Part shown: positions 45,357 to 55,956 of the stretch, piece after piece
Position numbering within the stretch: the stretch's first letter is position 1
Layout: each line of letters begins with the position of its first letter
Source of the DNA: Aplidium turbinatum
Taxonomy: Eukaryota; Chordata; Ascidiacea; Aplousobranchia; Polyclinidae
Assembly (NCBI GenBank): GCA_918807975.1
Contig: OU964921.1
Span: 25,942,498 to 26,006,497, forward strand
Direction: 5' to 3'
Length of the DNA stretch: 64,000 bases
Program-made: the position numbers and the translations under genes
Notes under the pieces: generated by a model
The model's input: only the letters and a program-made list of their open reading frames with translations
What the model was told of the DNA's origin: nothing
Databases searched by the model: none

Positions 45357-45575
45357 TTATTCACAGTCCATGCAAACAAACTCATCTTCATCGTCAGATT
45401 CGAAGCCCACACATTCATCATGAAACCAAACTTTGCATGAAGAGCATTGACGCATGCTTAAGGTTGAATCTAATTTGCACACCGGGCAAAACCAAGATAC
45501 CTTCTTGGGATTGCGTGGAGCTTTGGATTTTTTTACGAGGGATGTGTTTTGGTTTAGTGCTTGTACTTGGTGCAC
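45357..45575 (-). pseudogene. PHD-like zinc finger segment of the Tigger protein
   Basis: WFCPVCKLDSTLSMRQC, SSCKVWFHDECVGF and EFVCMDC give the PHD order C-x2-C ... C-x2-C-x4-H-x2-C ... C-x2-C. It lies immediately downstream of the transposase and the connecting acidic/basic linker (45418-45830, QDDEDADEEAP, KPKHIPRKK), but in a different frame from that linker. A frameshift or intron must therefore be assumed. A C-terminal PHD is found in some animal pogo-type transposases. Confidence 0.7.
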
Positions 45576-45826
45576 TTGTATGGGTTTCGAAAAGCTTTTT
45601 CGTGACGACTTGTGCCTTATAATTCAAGCTTTTTTTTCGAGTTGACTGCTTTCTCTGTATTTTTGGTGTAGACATGATTTGTGAAAAAGAAGAGTTAACA
45701 GGAGCTTCTTCATCAGCATCTTCGTCGTCTTGTCCTACAACATTACTGCTTGATTGTTGTGCTTGATTAACTCCTTCTGGTGTGGAAGAATTTTGTGGCT
45801 GTACATTGACATCATTCCACAACCCA

Positions 45827-47209
45827 TTACAACCCATTAGATTGTAAATATCTATCAACTTCCTCTTCCATACTATCCAAGTCCACATTATTATTACTGT
45901 GATCTGTAGCTATGTCACATGCTGCAGCCATTTCTACATTGTTGAATTCCACTGAGGTGCTTGGTTCAGCAGGATCTGCACAAAAACTTAGCATACTAGG
46001 AGCAAACGCACACTCTGGTATAGCTTCCGGGTTAAAGGGATATATACCAGTTGCCCGAAAGCCATTCATAATGTTTGTGATGGAAAGAGCTTTGTTGTAT
46101 GCAGGTGAGCATATAATTCCAAATCTAGCCTTTGTTATAGCCCTTTCTGGGTGAGTTCTCCAAAATTTTAAAACTTCTAAATCCCAGAAGTGTTCAAAGG
46201 ACTTAAAGACAGATTTGTCCATTGGCTGCAACTCATGAGTGGTGTTGCTTGGTAAGCAAAACAATCTGATCTCATTTTCATCTGCAACATCAACCACATC
46301 TGGGTGGAAATGACAGGAAGCCCCGTTGAAAATTAGCAACACTTTACCAGCTGGCTTGAATTTTGCAAAATGCCGAATCCAAGTGACAAACAGTTTGTTT
46401 GTCATGCTGCCTTTTTCTGACATACAGACAAGAGTGTCAGGAGGAAGGTTGTCAGAAAATTCAGGCTTGCACCTCTTTCCTTTATAGATCACCATAGGTG
46501 GAATGGCACTTCCTGCTGCATTGGCACATGCAACAAGAGTGACATTTTCGGCATGCTCTGGAGCAATTAAATGCACTCTTTTGCTACCTTTTCTGGCTAA
46601 CACCTGCTGTTGATGGTGAAGTGTCAGCCTGCAGCCTTTTTCATCCATATTGAAAATGCGCCTTGGTTGGTTACAAAAATCATTTTCTTCCAAAGCAGCT
46701 TTCAGTTTTCTGAAATAATCATTCACAATAAACTTGTTAAGTTTCATTGCGCTGCCTGGATTCATTGCTTGTGCCTTTCTTTGTGAAATTTCCGGATGAC
46801 GTTTCAGATAGTTCTTGGCCCAATATCGCCCAGCTGCTGCTTTGGCTGCATTGAAGGAATTTTTTATGTTATTTTTTGAACAAAATTGAAAAACATAGCT
46901 TTGTATGATTGGCAAGGTTAATGGCAGCCCCACTTCAGAGAAGCGGATGATGCGCTTAGTCAGTTCAGTCTCATCTTCTGGAGATAAAGTGGGATATCTT
47001 CCCAATTTTCGTGTTGCACTTCCTGACTTTACGTGATTTCGCAATGTCCTTCCAGGTAAATGGAATTGCTTGGCAACACTGCGAACAGAACTGCCAGACG
47101 CAACAGCTGCAAGGGCTTGATGAAGAGTGTTTTCAGACCAACTGGCTCTGGAATTGTTGGAATTTTGATTACTAGGCATTGCTCTATCACAATATAACTT
47201 GAAAATCAA
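45827..47209 (-). CDS. Tigger/pogo-type transposase, second catalytic Asp replaced
   Basis: A 460-residue frame begins (at about residue 10) MPSNQNSNNSRASWSENTL with a pipsqueak-type helix-turn-helix (residues ~20-60: LAAVASGSSVRSVAKQF), then a CENP-B-like HTH region (residues ~75-165, WAKNYLKRHPEIS), then a DDE_1 core: FNMDEKG near 195, VLLIFNGASCHFHPDV near 295, and LPSNTTHELQPMDKSVF near 325. The first and third acidic positions are present, but the second motif normally reads LxDGHxSH: here the aspartate is asparagine (FNGASC), which should abolish DNA cleavage. The frame is otherwise open. It belongs to the pogo/jerky family that gave CENP-B and TIGD genes. Confidence 0.88.
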   Translation of the reverse strand: MIFKLYCDRAMPSNQNSNNSRASWSENTLHQALAAVASGSSVRSVAKQFHLPGRTLRNHVKSGSATRKLGRYPTLSPEDETELTKRIIRFSEVGLPLTLPIIQSYVFQFCSKNNIKNSFNAAKAAAGRYWAKNYLKRHPEISQRKAQAMNPGSAMKLNKFIVNDYFRKLKAALEENDFCNQPRRIFNMDEKGCRLTLHHQQQVLARKGSKRVHLIAPEHAENVTLVACANAAGSAIPPMVIYKGKRCKPEFSDNLPPDTLVCMSEKGSMTNKLFVTWIRHFAKFKPAGKVLLIFNGASCHFHPDVVDVADENEIRLFCLPSNTTHELQPMDKSVFKSFEHFWDLEVLKFWRTHPERAITKARFGIICSPAYNKALSITNIMNGFRATGIYPFNPEAIPECAFAPSMLSFCADPAEPSTSVEFNNVEMAAACDIATDHSNNNVDLDSMEEEVDRYLQSNGL

Positions 47210-47394
47210 ATTTATATATCTTTATTTGATAGAAGTTTGGATATCTCTGAAAAATATTGTAAAACAAGATAAAATAAATGTTTACATTTAATGCTTATGA
47301 CCAGTGTACCAACACAAATTGAATCCTCAAATGAGAGAAGTAGCATCATCCTAAATTTAACCCATTTACCAGGGACTCCGGACACTTCCTGAGA

Positions 47395-47790
47395 GTGGGG
47401 GGTAATTTAGGCAGGAGCAGGAATAATGTTTTGACATCGACAGGGGCTTATTGGATTATCTCATCACATATGATGAGAGAGACCATAGACCAACTGGCAA
47501 GGGCAAATAAAGTAAAATGGTATGGACATGTGATAAGGAGGGAGGAAGGAAGTTTTCTTAGAAAGGCACTAGATCTAAAGGTGGATGGGAAGAGGAAACG
47601 CGGTCGTCCAAGAAGAACGTGGAAACAACAAGTGAAGGATGAATTTAAAAAAGTCGGACTGAAGGAGGAAGATGCAAGGGACAGGGTGAAATGGAGAAAA
47701 GGGATTAAAACAATTGTTGCGCGGAAACAATCGGCCACCCCCACTAGTGGGGAACAAACCGACGATGGATTATGATGATGATATGCTTCT
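47395..47790 (+). pseudogene. LINE ORF2 3'-end fragment inside Tigger
   Basis: The frame encodes RETIDQLARANKVKWYGHVI, RREEGSFLRKAL, KRKRGRPRRTWKQQVKDEFK and EDARDRVKWR, then ends at a (ATG/GAT)n run. The WYGHVxRR ... RKRGRPxxxW ... DRxxWR pattern is the C-terminal tail of a CR1/jockey/R4-like non-LTR element. Only the 3' end is present. The motif GTGGGGGGTAATTT occurs both at 47393 and at 48137, perhaps bracketing the insertion. Confidence 0.75.
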
Positions 47791-49090
47791 GGGAGGTCGC
47801 CCCCAGACCCCCTTTGCATTACTGAAAGCTTCAGTTTCTTATACGTACAGCGTCTTAAGCAACATGTTTCGCGCCGAGGGTGCAAAGTTTTTGCTTTTCA
47901 GCACGATTTAAAATCAAAAAAATATTTTAATGAATCTTCAACGCCACAAAAGTATGACGTCACACACATAGCGCATTGTGATGCGTATATTTTTGATAAG
48001 TTACATAGTTTGGCGTTATTTTGCGAGTCGGAGTTTCCAAGCAAAAACCTCAAAAGTTGTGAAATAAAGTTAAAAAATGAAAACAAAACACAAAAGTAAA
48101 AAAATAATAAAAATGAAATTTTTATCTCTACATTAGTGGGGGGTAATTTTGCATTAGTTACCTCCCATTCCAATTGCTGGGGGGTAATCACCTCCATGTC
48201 CCCCCCTCTAACGATGCCCATGCCATTTACTAGTTCAGTTCCATTGGGTATACAATATGATAATTTTAATCTTTACCTAGCTAGAATAATTGATGAAAAA
48301 CACTTTACACTACACTGGTAAGTATTTTTTAGAACAAAATCCAGATATGCTACATCAAAATTCTTCCCAACTTATATAATCAATAGAAGAGCATTCTCGT
48401 AAACAGAATGCATGACATATCAAATGAAACCGACATATCTATCTCTCTCTAAAATGAATAAACCAGGATTTATACCTTAAGGGCTAGCCTAGCTTAGTTA
48501 GAGTAACAAAGTAATCTCTCAGTACCATATTGCTAATAAATATACACATCCTAGCTAAAACTTAACTGGACCACATACCGAGGACCACAATGTTGCTGAA
48601 AAAGCTGAGCTATTCTTACTAAGCAATCATTTTTTGACTTATGCCTAGGTTTAATTTGATACAATTTTAGGCTGATAGCTTAAAAAATAAATATCAATTA
48701 GAAACAAGAATATCTTTACAGCTATAATAATGTCTTCAGACACACTGCTCATTTTCCTACCCCATGGGCCTTATTACCAACATTAGCCTAGTCTGATCAT
48801 CATTGTCAGTCTTGCTTTAACTAGAAAAAAAGTTCAAGATTATTGGTTTAACTGCATCACCATGCACACATCTTTCACATAAAATGCAAAAAAACGGAAG
48901 TCAAAGCGGTTTGGTAACTGCAGAGCAGTCTAAAATATGTGAAAATTAATAAAACCACTCAATTTCAGGCCTCCCAAACTTCAACTTCCTGTAACTCAAA
49001 AAGTTCTGAACTTTAATCTGTGAAACTTTACTAGTCAGTCCTAATTAAAAAAAGCGGCAATCAGAGCTTCCACTTTTGTTTAAAAGATTT
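47791..49090. other. Tigger 5' interior without identified gene
   Basis: A GC-rich patch (GGGAGGTCGCCCCCAGACCCC) at 47790-47812 resembles the shared hAT end module. The rest is AT-rich. GTAATCACCTCC/GGAGGTAACT-like inverted motifs occur near 48145-48215. No coding is recognised. Confidence 0.4.
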
Positions 49091-51244
49091 GTAACAACGG
49101 AGATCCCGGGGGTGGGCCTTATTACTAGCCGGGCCTTATTAGCTGCAGGTGCCTTATAGCCTGATTGGCTTGTCGCATATCAACACAAATGCGAATGTCA
49201 CCATCACTCTTAGGTATGACTACCAATGGAGAGATCCAACTTGATGGTCCTTCTGGGACTTCTATAATATCAGCATCAAGCAATTCATTTAACTTTACAT
49301 CTACCTTTTCTCTTAGAGAAAATGGTACTCTTCGAACAGGTTGAGCTACTGGCTTAAGAGAATCATCAATATGCAATTTTAACTGATAATCTTTTAACAA
49401 GCCAACACCAGTAAATAAACCATCATACTTAGACACAATGTCATTATCAACTTGAGGCTCAACATTATTAGCACCAGATTTAACACCATTTATATGTATT
49501 GGACCAACATGCAACAAACCTAAAGTCTCTGCAGTGTCTTTGCCCAATAGTCTGTGTCCATCAGTATCGGCTACCACAAAGTCAGCAACACATACTTTTT
49601 GTGTAACTTTTGATTCAACCTTTGCCGTAAATGTTCCTAATGTTGGAATTGGTTTCTTACTTCCATACGCGTACAATGTTTTAGCAGATATCCTTGTAGT
49701 TGCATTAATATTACATGTCTTCAGCCATTCCCAAGTTTGCTTGTTCACAATGTTGCATGATGCACCGGAATCAACTAACATGTCTCCCACAGACACACCA
49801 CCAATGTTTAAACTTACACTGCACAGCCCATGTGTTGAACTTTTCATTGAAAAGACATTACTTGATGCACCAAATTCATTTTCACCCAATCCTGAATTAT
49901 CTATTTGATTGGTATTAGATTTTAAAAAGGTCTTAGATTTTGCATTTCTTTGTTGATAAAACTGTGTTGTATTCCTTACTTTTGATCTGCATTTCTTTGA
50001 AAATGTCCCAGATTTCCACATTTGTGGCACTTCTTCCCTCTTGCAGGGCACTGCCTGTCAAGTTTGAAATGACTAAATAATCCACATGCAAAACACTCTT
50101 GTGTGTCTTTTCCCCTGTTTTGACTCGGAATGGGGTCTGCTACTATTCGGCGAGTCCGATTCGGCGAGTCCGATTCGACTAGTCCGATTCGGCGAGTTCC
50201 CTATTCGGCGAGAGCCCTTTTCGGCGAGTGCCCTATTCGGCGAGTTTTTGAAATTTTTGAAAGGAAATTATCGGGTACCGTAGCCTAATTATAATTGCCG
50301 TTTTTACATCATTTTAACGTCGCTCAAACGTTGAAATCGTGCAGAAAGGAATAAAAAGAAAATGTTTGAACTATTAAATTAAAATTCTTCATGTCAGTTC
50401 AGTTGTTTTTATTTCTGATCATGATATCAAAAACAATACACGTCAACATAGCAAAGGTGTAGAAAAAGGTAGAAGCGACAAAACGCGAACGTTAAAACGT
50501 GCTTGTGACCGAAGTAAGTTATTGAGTTAGAAAATGTTACAAAAAAAAAAAAAAAGATCATGTTTATGTCTATAAGTTAGTACTTTTGAATACGATAGTT
50601 AAAATGATTAGTTTGGACCAACAAATGTGTGGCCTACAGCTTGGATTGAAAGGAAGTTATCGGGTACCGTAGCCTAGTTATCCCGACCAGCAAAAATTTG
50701 TTCCAAGAACACAGTTCATTTTTACATTGTAGTTAACAGAATGAAAAGGCTAAACAAATGTGTGGCCTATCGTGTTAACGTCGCTAAACGTTGAAATCGT
50801 GTAAAAAAGGGAGCTTTTGCTGACTAGGATACTTTGAAACTGAGAAACATTCACAGAAGCCCTACGCTTTGTTCCAAGAACCCATTTAGCATAACATTTC
50901 ATTTGTACATTGATTCAACGTCTGAATACATTATCTTAAAAATGCAACGTATCGTAGGGCTTCTGTGAATGTTTCTCAGTTTCAACGTATCCTAGTCAGC
51001 AAAAGCACCCTTTTCTACACGATTTCAACGTTTAGCGACGTTAAAACGATAGGCCACACATTTGGTTAGCCTTTTCATTCTGTTACTACAATGTAAAAAT
51101 TAACTGTTAGGCTAACTGGGTTTTTGGAACAAATTTTTGCTGGTCGGGATAACTAGGCTACGGTAGCCAGCCGATAATTTCCTTTCAATCTAAGCTGTAG
51201 GAGTGTAGGTCACACATTTGTTGATCCAAACTAATCATTTTAAC

Positions 51245-52206
51245 CATAGGCGCCTAAGCCGTGGGGACCAGGCCCCCACGCATATTTCCGCGTGGGAGCA
51301 ACTTTTTATGCGGCATTGATACATAAAACAATAGATGAACTAGTGATCGGCAGCAGGAAAACATTTTTAAATGCAAACCGCAACAGCTTTGCAGTAAATA
51401 ATCACTAGAACGAGTAGCGATGCTACAATCCCACCCCAGACAAAAAAATCTGTCATTTTTACGTTGATTTAACGTCTGCAGACGTTGAATCAATGTAAAA
51501 ATGACTGATTTTGCTGCCTGTGACATAGCACACACGTCCGTTGCCATGGAAACCCGATCAAAGGCGGGGAATATGCGCATCTTTTGTTTCATCTGCAACA
51601 CGAAAACGGGCGTATTACAGCGAATTGAAACTTGAGAGCTGGTCAGCCATAAGTTGCGATATTGTAGTGAAAAGGGAGCAATGTCAAGTCGAAAACTTAA
51701 TCAAACGTCTCTCTGTGTAACTTTTTTTCAAGGGCTGTTTACGGATGTCAGTAACTTTTAAATTTATTAAAGGTGACGTGCTGTTGAATTGATGTAAACA
51801 TGAATGATTTTGCTTTCAACAGGTATATTTTCAAGCATATGATCAAGTTAGTACTGTATTTTCATTCCATTTACAGTATACCTTTTAGTAAACCTTTTCG
51901 TCTCTTGTTTCTGCTAATAAATCTAGTTCGTTGCTAAACTTTATGTTGTGCTTAGCTTAAAGAGTCGCAGTTCATCAACCGCTAGCCAACGCAGACGCAT
52001 AGCATGTGTTTTGGTCAAGCTTTGTTTATAATAATTAATTAACGGCAGGTCGAACGTAGCGATAACTCCGAGTGTGGCAATAAAAGCAATCCTAGTGTGA
52101 CAACATAATTACGTCATCCATCTGCGTGACATTTCGCTGAATTTACGTTGCTGCTGATGAAACACGCTTTCGCCCCCACGGCCAAAAAAATAGTTAGGCG
52201 CCTATG
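51245..52206. mobile_element. Non-autonomous hAT in right arm of FB-3
   Basis: Ends CATAGGCGCCTAAGCCGTGG and (reversed) CATAGGCGCCTAACTATTTT, each with a CCCCCAC/GTGGGGG block. Flanks ATTTTAAC and ATTTTACC are an 8-bp duplication with one difference. No transposase frame was seen. Confidence 0.88.
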
Positions 52207-52358
52207 ATTTTACCTATTCAAAAGTACTAACTTATAGACATAAACATTATTTTTTTTCTAACATTTTCTTTGTTTTATTTTTCCTTCATATCTTAAATTT
52301 TTCTGAAGGTGATGCAACCTTGCCAAATTTTATTCAACTCAATAACTTACTTCGGTCA

Positions 52359-52725
52359 CAAGCACGTTTTAACGTTCGCGTTTTGTCGCTTCTACCTTTT
52401 TCTACACCTTTGCTATGTTGACGTGAATTGTTTTTGATATCATGATCAGAAATAAAAACAACTGAACTGACATGACGAATTCAAGCACGTTTTAACGTTC
52501 GCGTTTTGTCGCTTCTACCTTTGCTATATTGACGTGTATTGTTTTTGATATGATGGTCAAAAATAAAAATAACTGAACTGACATGACGAATTCAAGCACG
52601 TTTTAACGTTCGCGTTTTGTCGCTTCTACCCTTGCTATGTTGACGTGTATTGTTTTTGATATGATGGTCAAAAATAAAAATAACTGAACTGACATGACGA
52701 ATTTTAATTTAATAGTTCAAACATT
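52359..52725 (+). repeat. Triplicated ~111-123-bp unit in FB-3
   Basis: CAAGCACGTTTTAACGTTCG starts three successive units at about 52359, 52482 and 52593 (spacings 123 and 111 bp). The matching left arm has a single inverted copy near 50480-50500, so the triplication happened after the palindrome formed. Confidence 0.85.
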
Positions 52726-52939
52726 TTATTTTTATTCCTTTCTGCACGATTTCAACGTTTAGCGACGTTAAAACGATGTAAAAACGGCAATTGTTAATTA
52801 GGCTACGGTACCCGACAATTTCCTTTTAAAAATTTCAAAAACTCGCCGAATAGGGCACTCGCCGAAAAAGGCTCTCGCCGAATAGGGAACTCGCCGAATC
52901 GGACTAGTCGAATCGGACTCGCCGAAACGGGCCATTCCG

Positions 52940-53506
52940 CCGGTGTTATTTGATATAAGCCGACGGAGTAATTAGCAATAAGAGAGACGTAGACTTGATC
53001 GTCTCGGCCAGTATCTCTTGCCGCCAAAAGGAAGCAGTAACAGATACGGTTAAGTCCTAACAATCAAAAAGCCTAAAAACTTGTAGCTGGTCATACGAGC
53101 TATTCATGTACAAACCTATACTAGAGCATAGGCGTCGATTTTTTTTAGAAGAGAGGAATTCTGGGTGGGCGAGAGTTTTCAAAAGATTATGTTCGCAAAT
53201 TTGCAATGGTTAGTCCTTCTCACGAAGACTGCATTTAGCATCGCTGCAGCAATTAAGCTTTAATAGGTTTGATGTTTGCTTTCTTGCGTCTTGCGATTTT
53301 ATGAGCGCTGCTAAACTAAACAAACTTCTTTTATGTTTTCCTTTGCGACCTAAAAAGCGCGTGACTCGTGACCTGTTATCTTTAAAGTGGCGCCTTCGGA
53401 TTTGCCGCAAAATTTTTGGACAGGTAACTGCTGACTGTTCCGTTGGTTTGCGGCAGATAACCGATTGTCTTCCGAGGCCCACAAACAGCAGCTACAGTAG
53501 CAAGTA
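52940..53506. other. No gene recognised; orphan hAT start
   Basis: CATAGGCGTCGATTTTTTTT at about 53129 resembles a hAT left end, but no matching right end is present. The remainder shows nothing identifiable. Confidence 0.4.
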
Positions 53507-53865
53507 GGGGAGATGTGGTACCAATGAACACCCATTTTTCTGATCCTTGTTAAAACTGAAAAAACGCCAAGAGCACTTTGCTTATTTCACAAACGAAGCG
53601 TTATATGATGAATTTATTTTTAATCAAGAAAGAAATTTTTATTTTCCATTTTTTAGTCATTAAAATAATATATTTGAAAAAACAAACAAATGTTCATTGG
53701 TCCCCACCCTGGTGGGATCAATGAACAAGGAGGTGGGGACCTATGAACAAATACAAGCCAACGTCAAACCTACGCAAGTTAACATCAAACATTGAGATTT
53801 TACTATTAACAAATTAAAACATAATAAGGTACAAGCAACTGTTCTTATTTGGACAAACAAACTGT

Positions 53866-54168
53866 TCATTTCGTATTGAATTTTAGCAGGTCCACGGGGA
53901 ACCTCATAGCGTTGGCCAGTCTCTTGGTGTTGGAACACGAAGAGGGATTAGGCAACACAGTAAGAACGTCTTCATTCGAAACGGATGCCAGGTCTTCTGT
54001 TTCGGGCAACTTGAATCCATTTTTTACTTTCTTGTAGAAAAATAAGCTTACTTCAAAATCGTTATCGTCAATGGTCCCACCCCGAAGCCTGTTCATTGGT
54101 CCCCTTGTCAGCCATGTTACATAAAATGACGTCTGTAGCTGTACCTGATAAAGTTTATTCCTTTTCAA
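53866..54168 (-). pseudogene. pogo/jerky-type protein C-terminal remnant
   Basis: VQLQTSFYVTWLTRG, DDNDFEVSLFFYKKVKNGFK, LPETEDLASVSNEDVLTVLP and FPVDLLKF resemble the C-terminal 'D-x-F-V-x-V-K-Y ... F-P-x-x-x-D-x-x-x-V-x-x-x-D-I-V' domain of animal pogo-like (jerky/clz9-like) proteins, ending with FPVDL. Only this domain is open here. Confidence 0.6.
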
Positions 54169-54421
54169 TTTCTGTAAGAAACTATCATTCTAATGTTATC
54201 TACCCAACACACTAAGAAGGTTTTTTAACTTACAGTCAGAGAGTAAAAAAACTTTTCCTGGCACCTCTAAATTCTACTTTTGCAACACAAAACTAGAGTT
54301 AGTGGATTTTTTTCTCCTACTAATTGTCGACCAACTTGCAAAGTAACTCATTGTTTTATTTTTTGCTATTTGTTTTTTTGGGTTTTGTGGCCGTGCTAAC
54401 TACTGATATATAGCCTACTAC

Positions 54422-55679
54422 CAGTGCTTCCACTTTTACAAAGCTAGATTACCACTTGTATTACCACATTTGTCCTCAGATTACCACATTTTTTACTGTG
54501 ATTTTTTACCCGATCTTAACCGTATTTCGACTTACTTTTACATTAACACAGTGGCTATTTTTACCCACTTGTTGCCATAGTTACTATCAGGTGTTGTCAG
54601 AGTTAGGATTAAAGTTAGTAAGGGTTAAGGTAAGACTTAGGAATAAGGTTAGGGTTTTGATTTTTACCCAGAACTATTCAACAGCTTCAAACTTTTCTCA
54701 AATTACGACAGAATTCCTTATCCGGCAACGCTATTATTTGGTTATATTTACACTATGATAGTGTAAAAATAAGGCCTAAAACAACTACTCAGTTAATTAA
54801 TAAAACGTCCGAAATAAGAAAGCAAAGTACCAGTAGCTAATCAGGAATTTTGAAAGGGGGGGTTTTGCCCGCCGGCCTCTTTGCCAAAGGCGACACCCAG
54901 CGGCGGGAGGTCTGAGGGGCCTCCCCAGAAAATTTTGAAAAATTACTTTAAATTTGATGCATTTTGATAGCATTTTCAACAAAAATGTGGGTATAAATAT
55001 TCCTGTAAAATGGTGCTGTCTGGTGGCATAGCAAAAGAATAAGATCATGTTTTTTTAGGCATTTTTTGGTAATAAAGCTAAGTCTCTATGTTTTCTTGTT
55101 GCTAATTCCTGGCTGAGATATTTAAATGTTTGGTATTCGCAAAACTCGCTCTTTTAATGCAGTTTCGTTTAAAATTAGGCAAACTTTGTTTTAGAGATAT
55201 AGAGACTGAAAGCATCATTCTCAATATCGTGACGTCACACGCGTGCCAAAGGGGGGGTTGTAACCCCCAACCCCCTGGTTGCGCCACTGCAAAGTTCTGT
55301 ACTTGACACCGCAGCTAGAATCTGAAAGACATCTTAACTATGAATATGATCACATGGTCACCCTACCTTTAAAGTCAAAAGTCAGGACGCATTCCAAAAT
55401 CAAACCGAAAACAGCGGAACATGCTAGTCACATGCTGTTATAAGTATTTTTTTTGCATATCTGTTCGATTTTGGAAGACAACAGTTTAAATGCTCTTATT
55501 TATTGATAGTATTTTATGTCAAATTTTCAAAATTTATAATTTCCACATTTTGGCAACATTTCCACACAAAATTTCCATATTACCACATTTTTACCACAAA
55601 TTTTTCATTACCACATTTTTACCACAAGCATGATGAAAATTCCACAATTGTGGTAATTACCACAAAAGTGGAAGCGCTG
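54422..55679. mobile_element. Non-autonomous hAT with perfect TSD
   Basis: Ends CAGTGCTTCCACTTTTAC and (reversed) CAGCGCTTCCACTTTTGTGG, each followed by ACCACA/TGTGGT-rich subterminal repeats. Perfect CCTACTAC flanks at 54414-54421 and 55680-55687. A second hAT MITE (54831-55289) is inserted inside. Confidence 0.92.
54831..55289. mobile_element. 459-bp hAT MITE nested in the previous hAT
   Basis: Ends CAGTAGCTAATCAGG (left, decayed) and CTGGTTGCGCCACTG (right). Flanks CAAAGTAC and CAAAGTTC are an 8-bp duplication with one difference. Contains the GC-rich GGGAGGTCTGAGGGGCCTCC module shared with other hAT ends. No coding. Confidence 0.8.
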
Positions 55680-55828
55680 CCTACTACATAACTTTTCATT
55701 CAGGCACGTTTTAAACCTTTCAAGGTTTTGCCATCTTTTCCCGTTCGTTAACGTGCTGGTAGGTTTATATCGATTTTTGTAGTTAGTATCTTTTTCGTCC
55801 CGGACGCGTTAATGACGAAAAATAAAAT

Positions 55829-55848
55829 GATTGATTGATTGATTGATA
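55829..55848. repeat. (ATTG)n microsatellite
   Basis: Five perfect tetranucleotide units TGATTGATTGATTGAT lie here, inside the pogo-like copy. Confidence 0.85.
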
Positions 55849-55956
55849 TCTACACGTGGACCAGACCGCAAAACCACGTGACAGTGACCAAGCGTATCCC
55901 TCACACACAAAAAAGAAAAAGGCATTGTTCATTGATCCCAACCTGGTCATTGGCAG

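Larger units (their letters stand above)
44026..49154 (-). mobile_element. Tigger/pogo-type transposon in gypsy-2
   Basis: Ends AGGCACCTGCAGCTAATAAG and its inverse (ending CTTATTAGCTGCAGGTGCCT) are flanked by TA on each side (44024-44025 and 49155-49156), as expected for the Tc1/mariner/pogo superfamily. The gypsy reading resumes on either side. Inside are the transposase gene (minus strand), a downstream PHD-finger-coding segment, an 814-bp MITE (44229-45042) and a LINE 3' fragment (about 47395-47790). The insert is 5.1 kb. Confidence 0.92.
41816..50113 (-). mobile_element. Ty3/gypsy-type LTR retrotransposon fossil, split by a Tigger/pogo insertion
   Basis: On the minus strand the parts are, in order, a Gag zinc-knuckle area (about 50113-50000), an aspartic protease with DSGA, the start of the reverse transcriptase up to 49157, then a 5.1-kb Tigger/pogo insertion, then RT (FSKLDLKWGFHQI, ADDIVIYGK), RNase H (TDASPVGLGAVL), an integrase with its H2C2 finger and DD35E-type core, and a short C-terminal tail ending at 41816. 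This is the gypsy (K02A2.6-like) order protease-RT-RNase H-integrase. No LTRs were defined, and the gag side is cut by FB-3. The coding parts outside the insertion are fairly well preserved, suggesting moderate age; as a whole it is a broken fossil. Confidence 0.88.
50126..52939. mobile_element. Fold-back element FB-3 with TTCGGCGAG-repeat ends
   Basis: Both ends begin CGGAATGG and then carry imperfect repeats of TTCGGCGAGTCCGA and TTCGGCGAGTGCCCTA (50153-50250 and, inverted, 52835-52930). The palindrome continues inward: left arm to about 50935, right arm from about 50940, with ACGCGAACGTTAAAACGTGC, ATCGGGTACCGTAGCCTA and ATTCACAGAAGCCCTACG all present in both orientations. The right arm additionally has a hAT insertion (51245-52206) and two extra copies of a 111-123-bp tandem unit (52359-52720). 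No target duplication and no gene were found. Confidence 0.85.
53507..55956 (-). mobile_element. pogo/jerky-like transposon, second copy, interrupted and truncated
   Basis: A left end GGGGAGATGTGGTACCAATG follows TA at 53505-53506; the motif CAATGAACA recurs near 53525 and 53715, and its inverse TTGTTCATTG near 53690 and 55927. A C-terminal transposase remnant lies at 53866-54168. The right end is lost where hAT-8 starts at 55957. Two nested hAT elements (54422-55679 and within it 54831-55289) interrupt the copy. Limits on the right are uncertain. Confidence 0.65.

Noticed and set aside
53505-55956. Complete pogo-like element 53.5-55.95 kb
   Set aside because: A left end and C-terminal coding remnant are visible, but no matching right end with TA was found, so full boundaries are not claimed.
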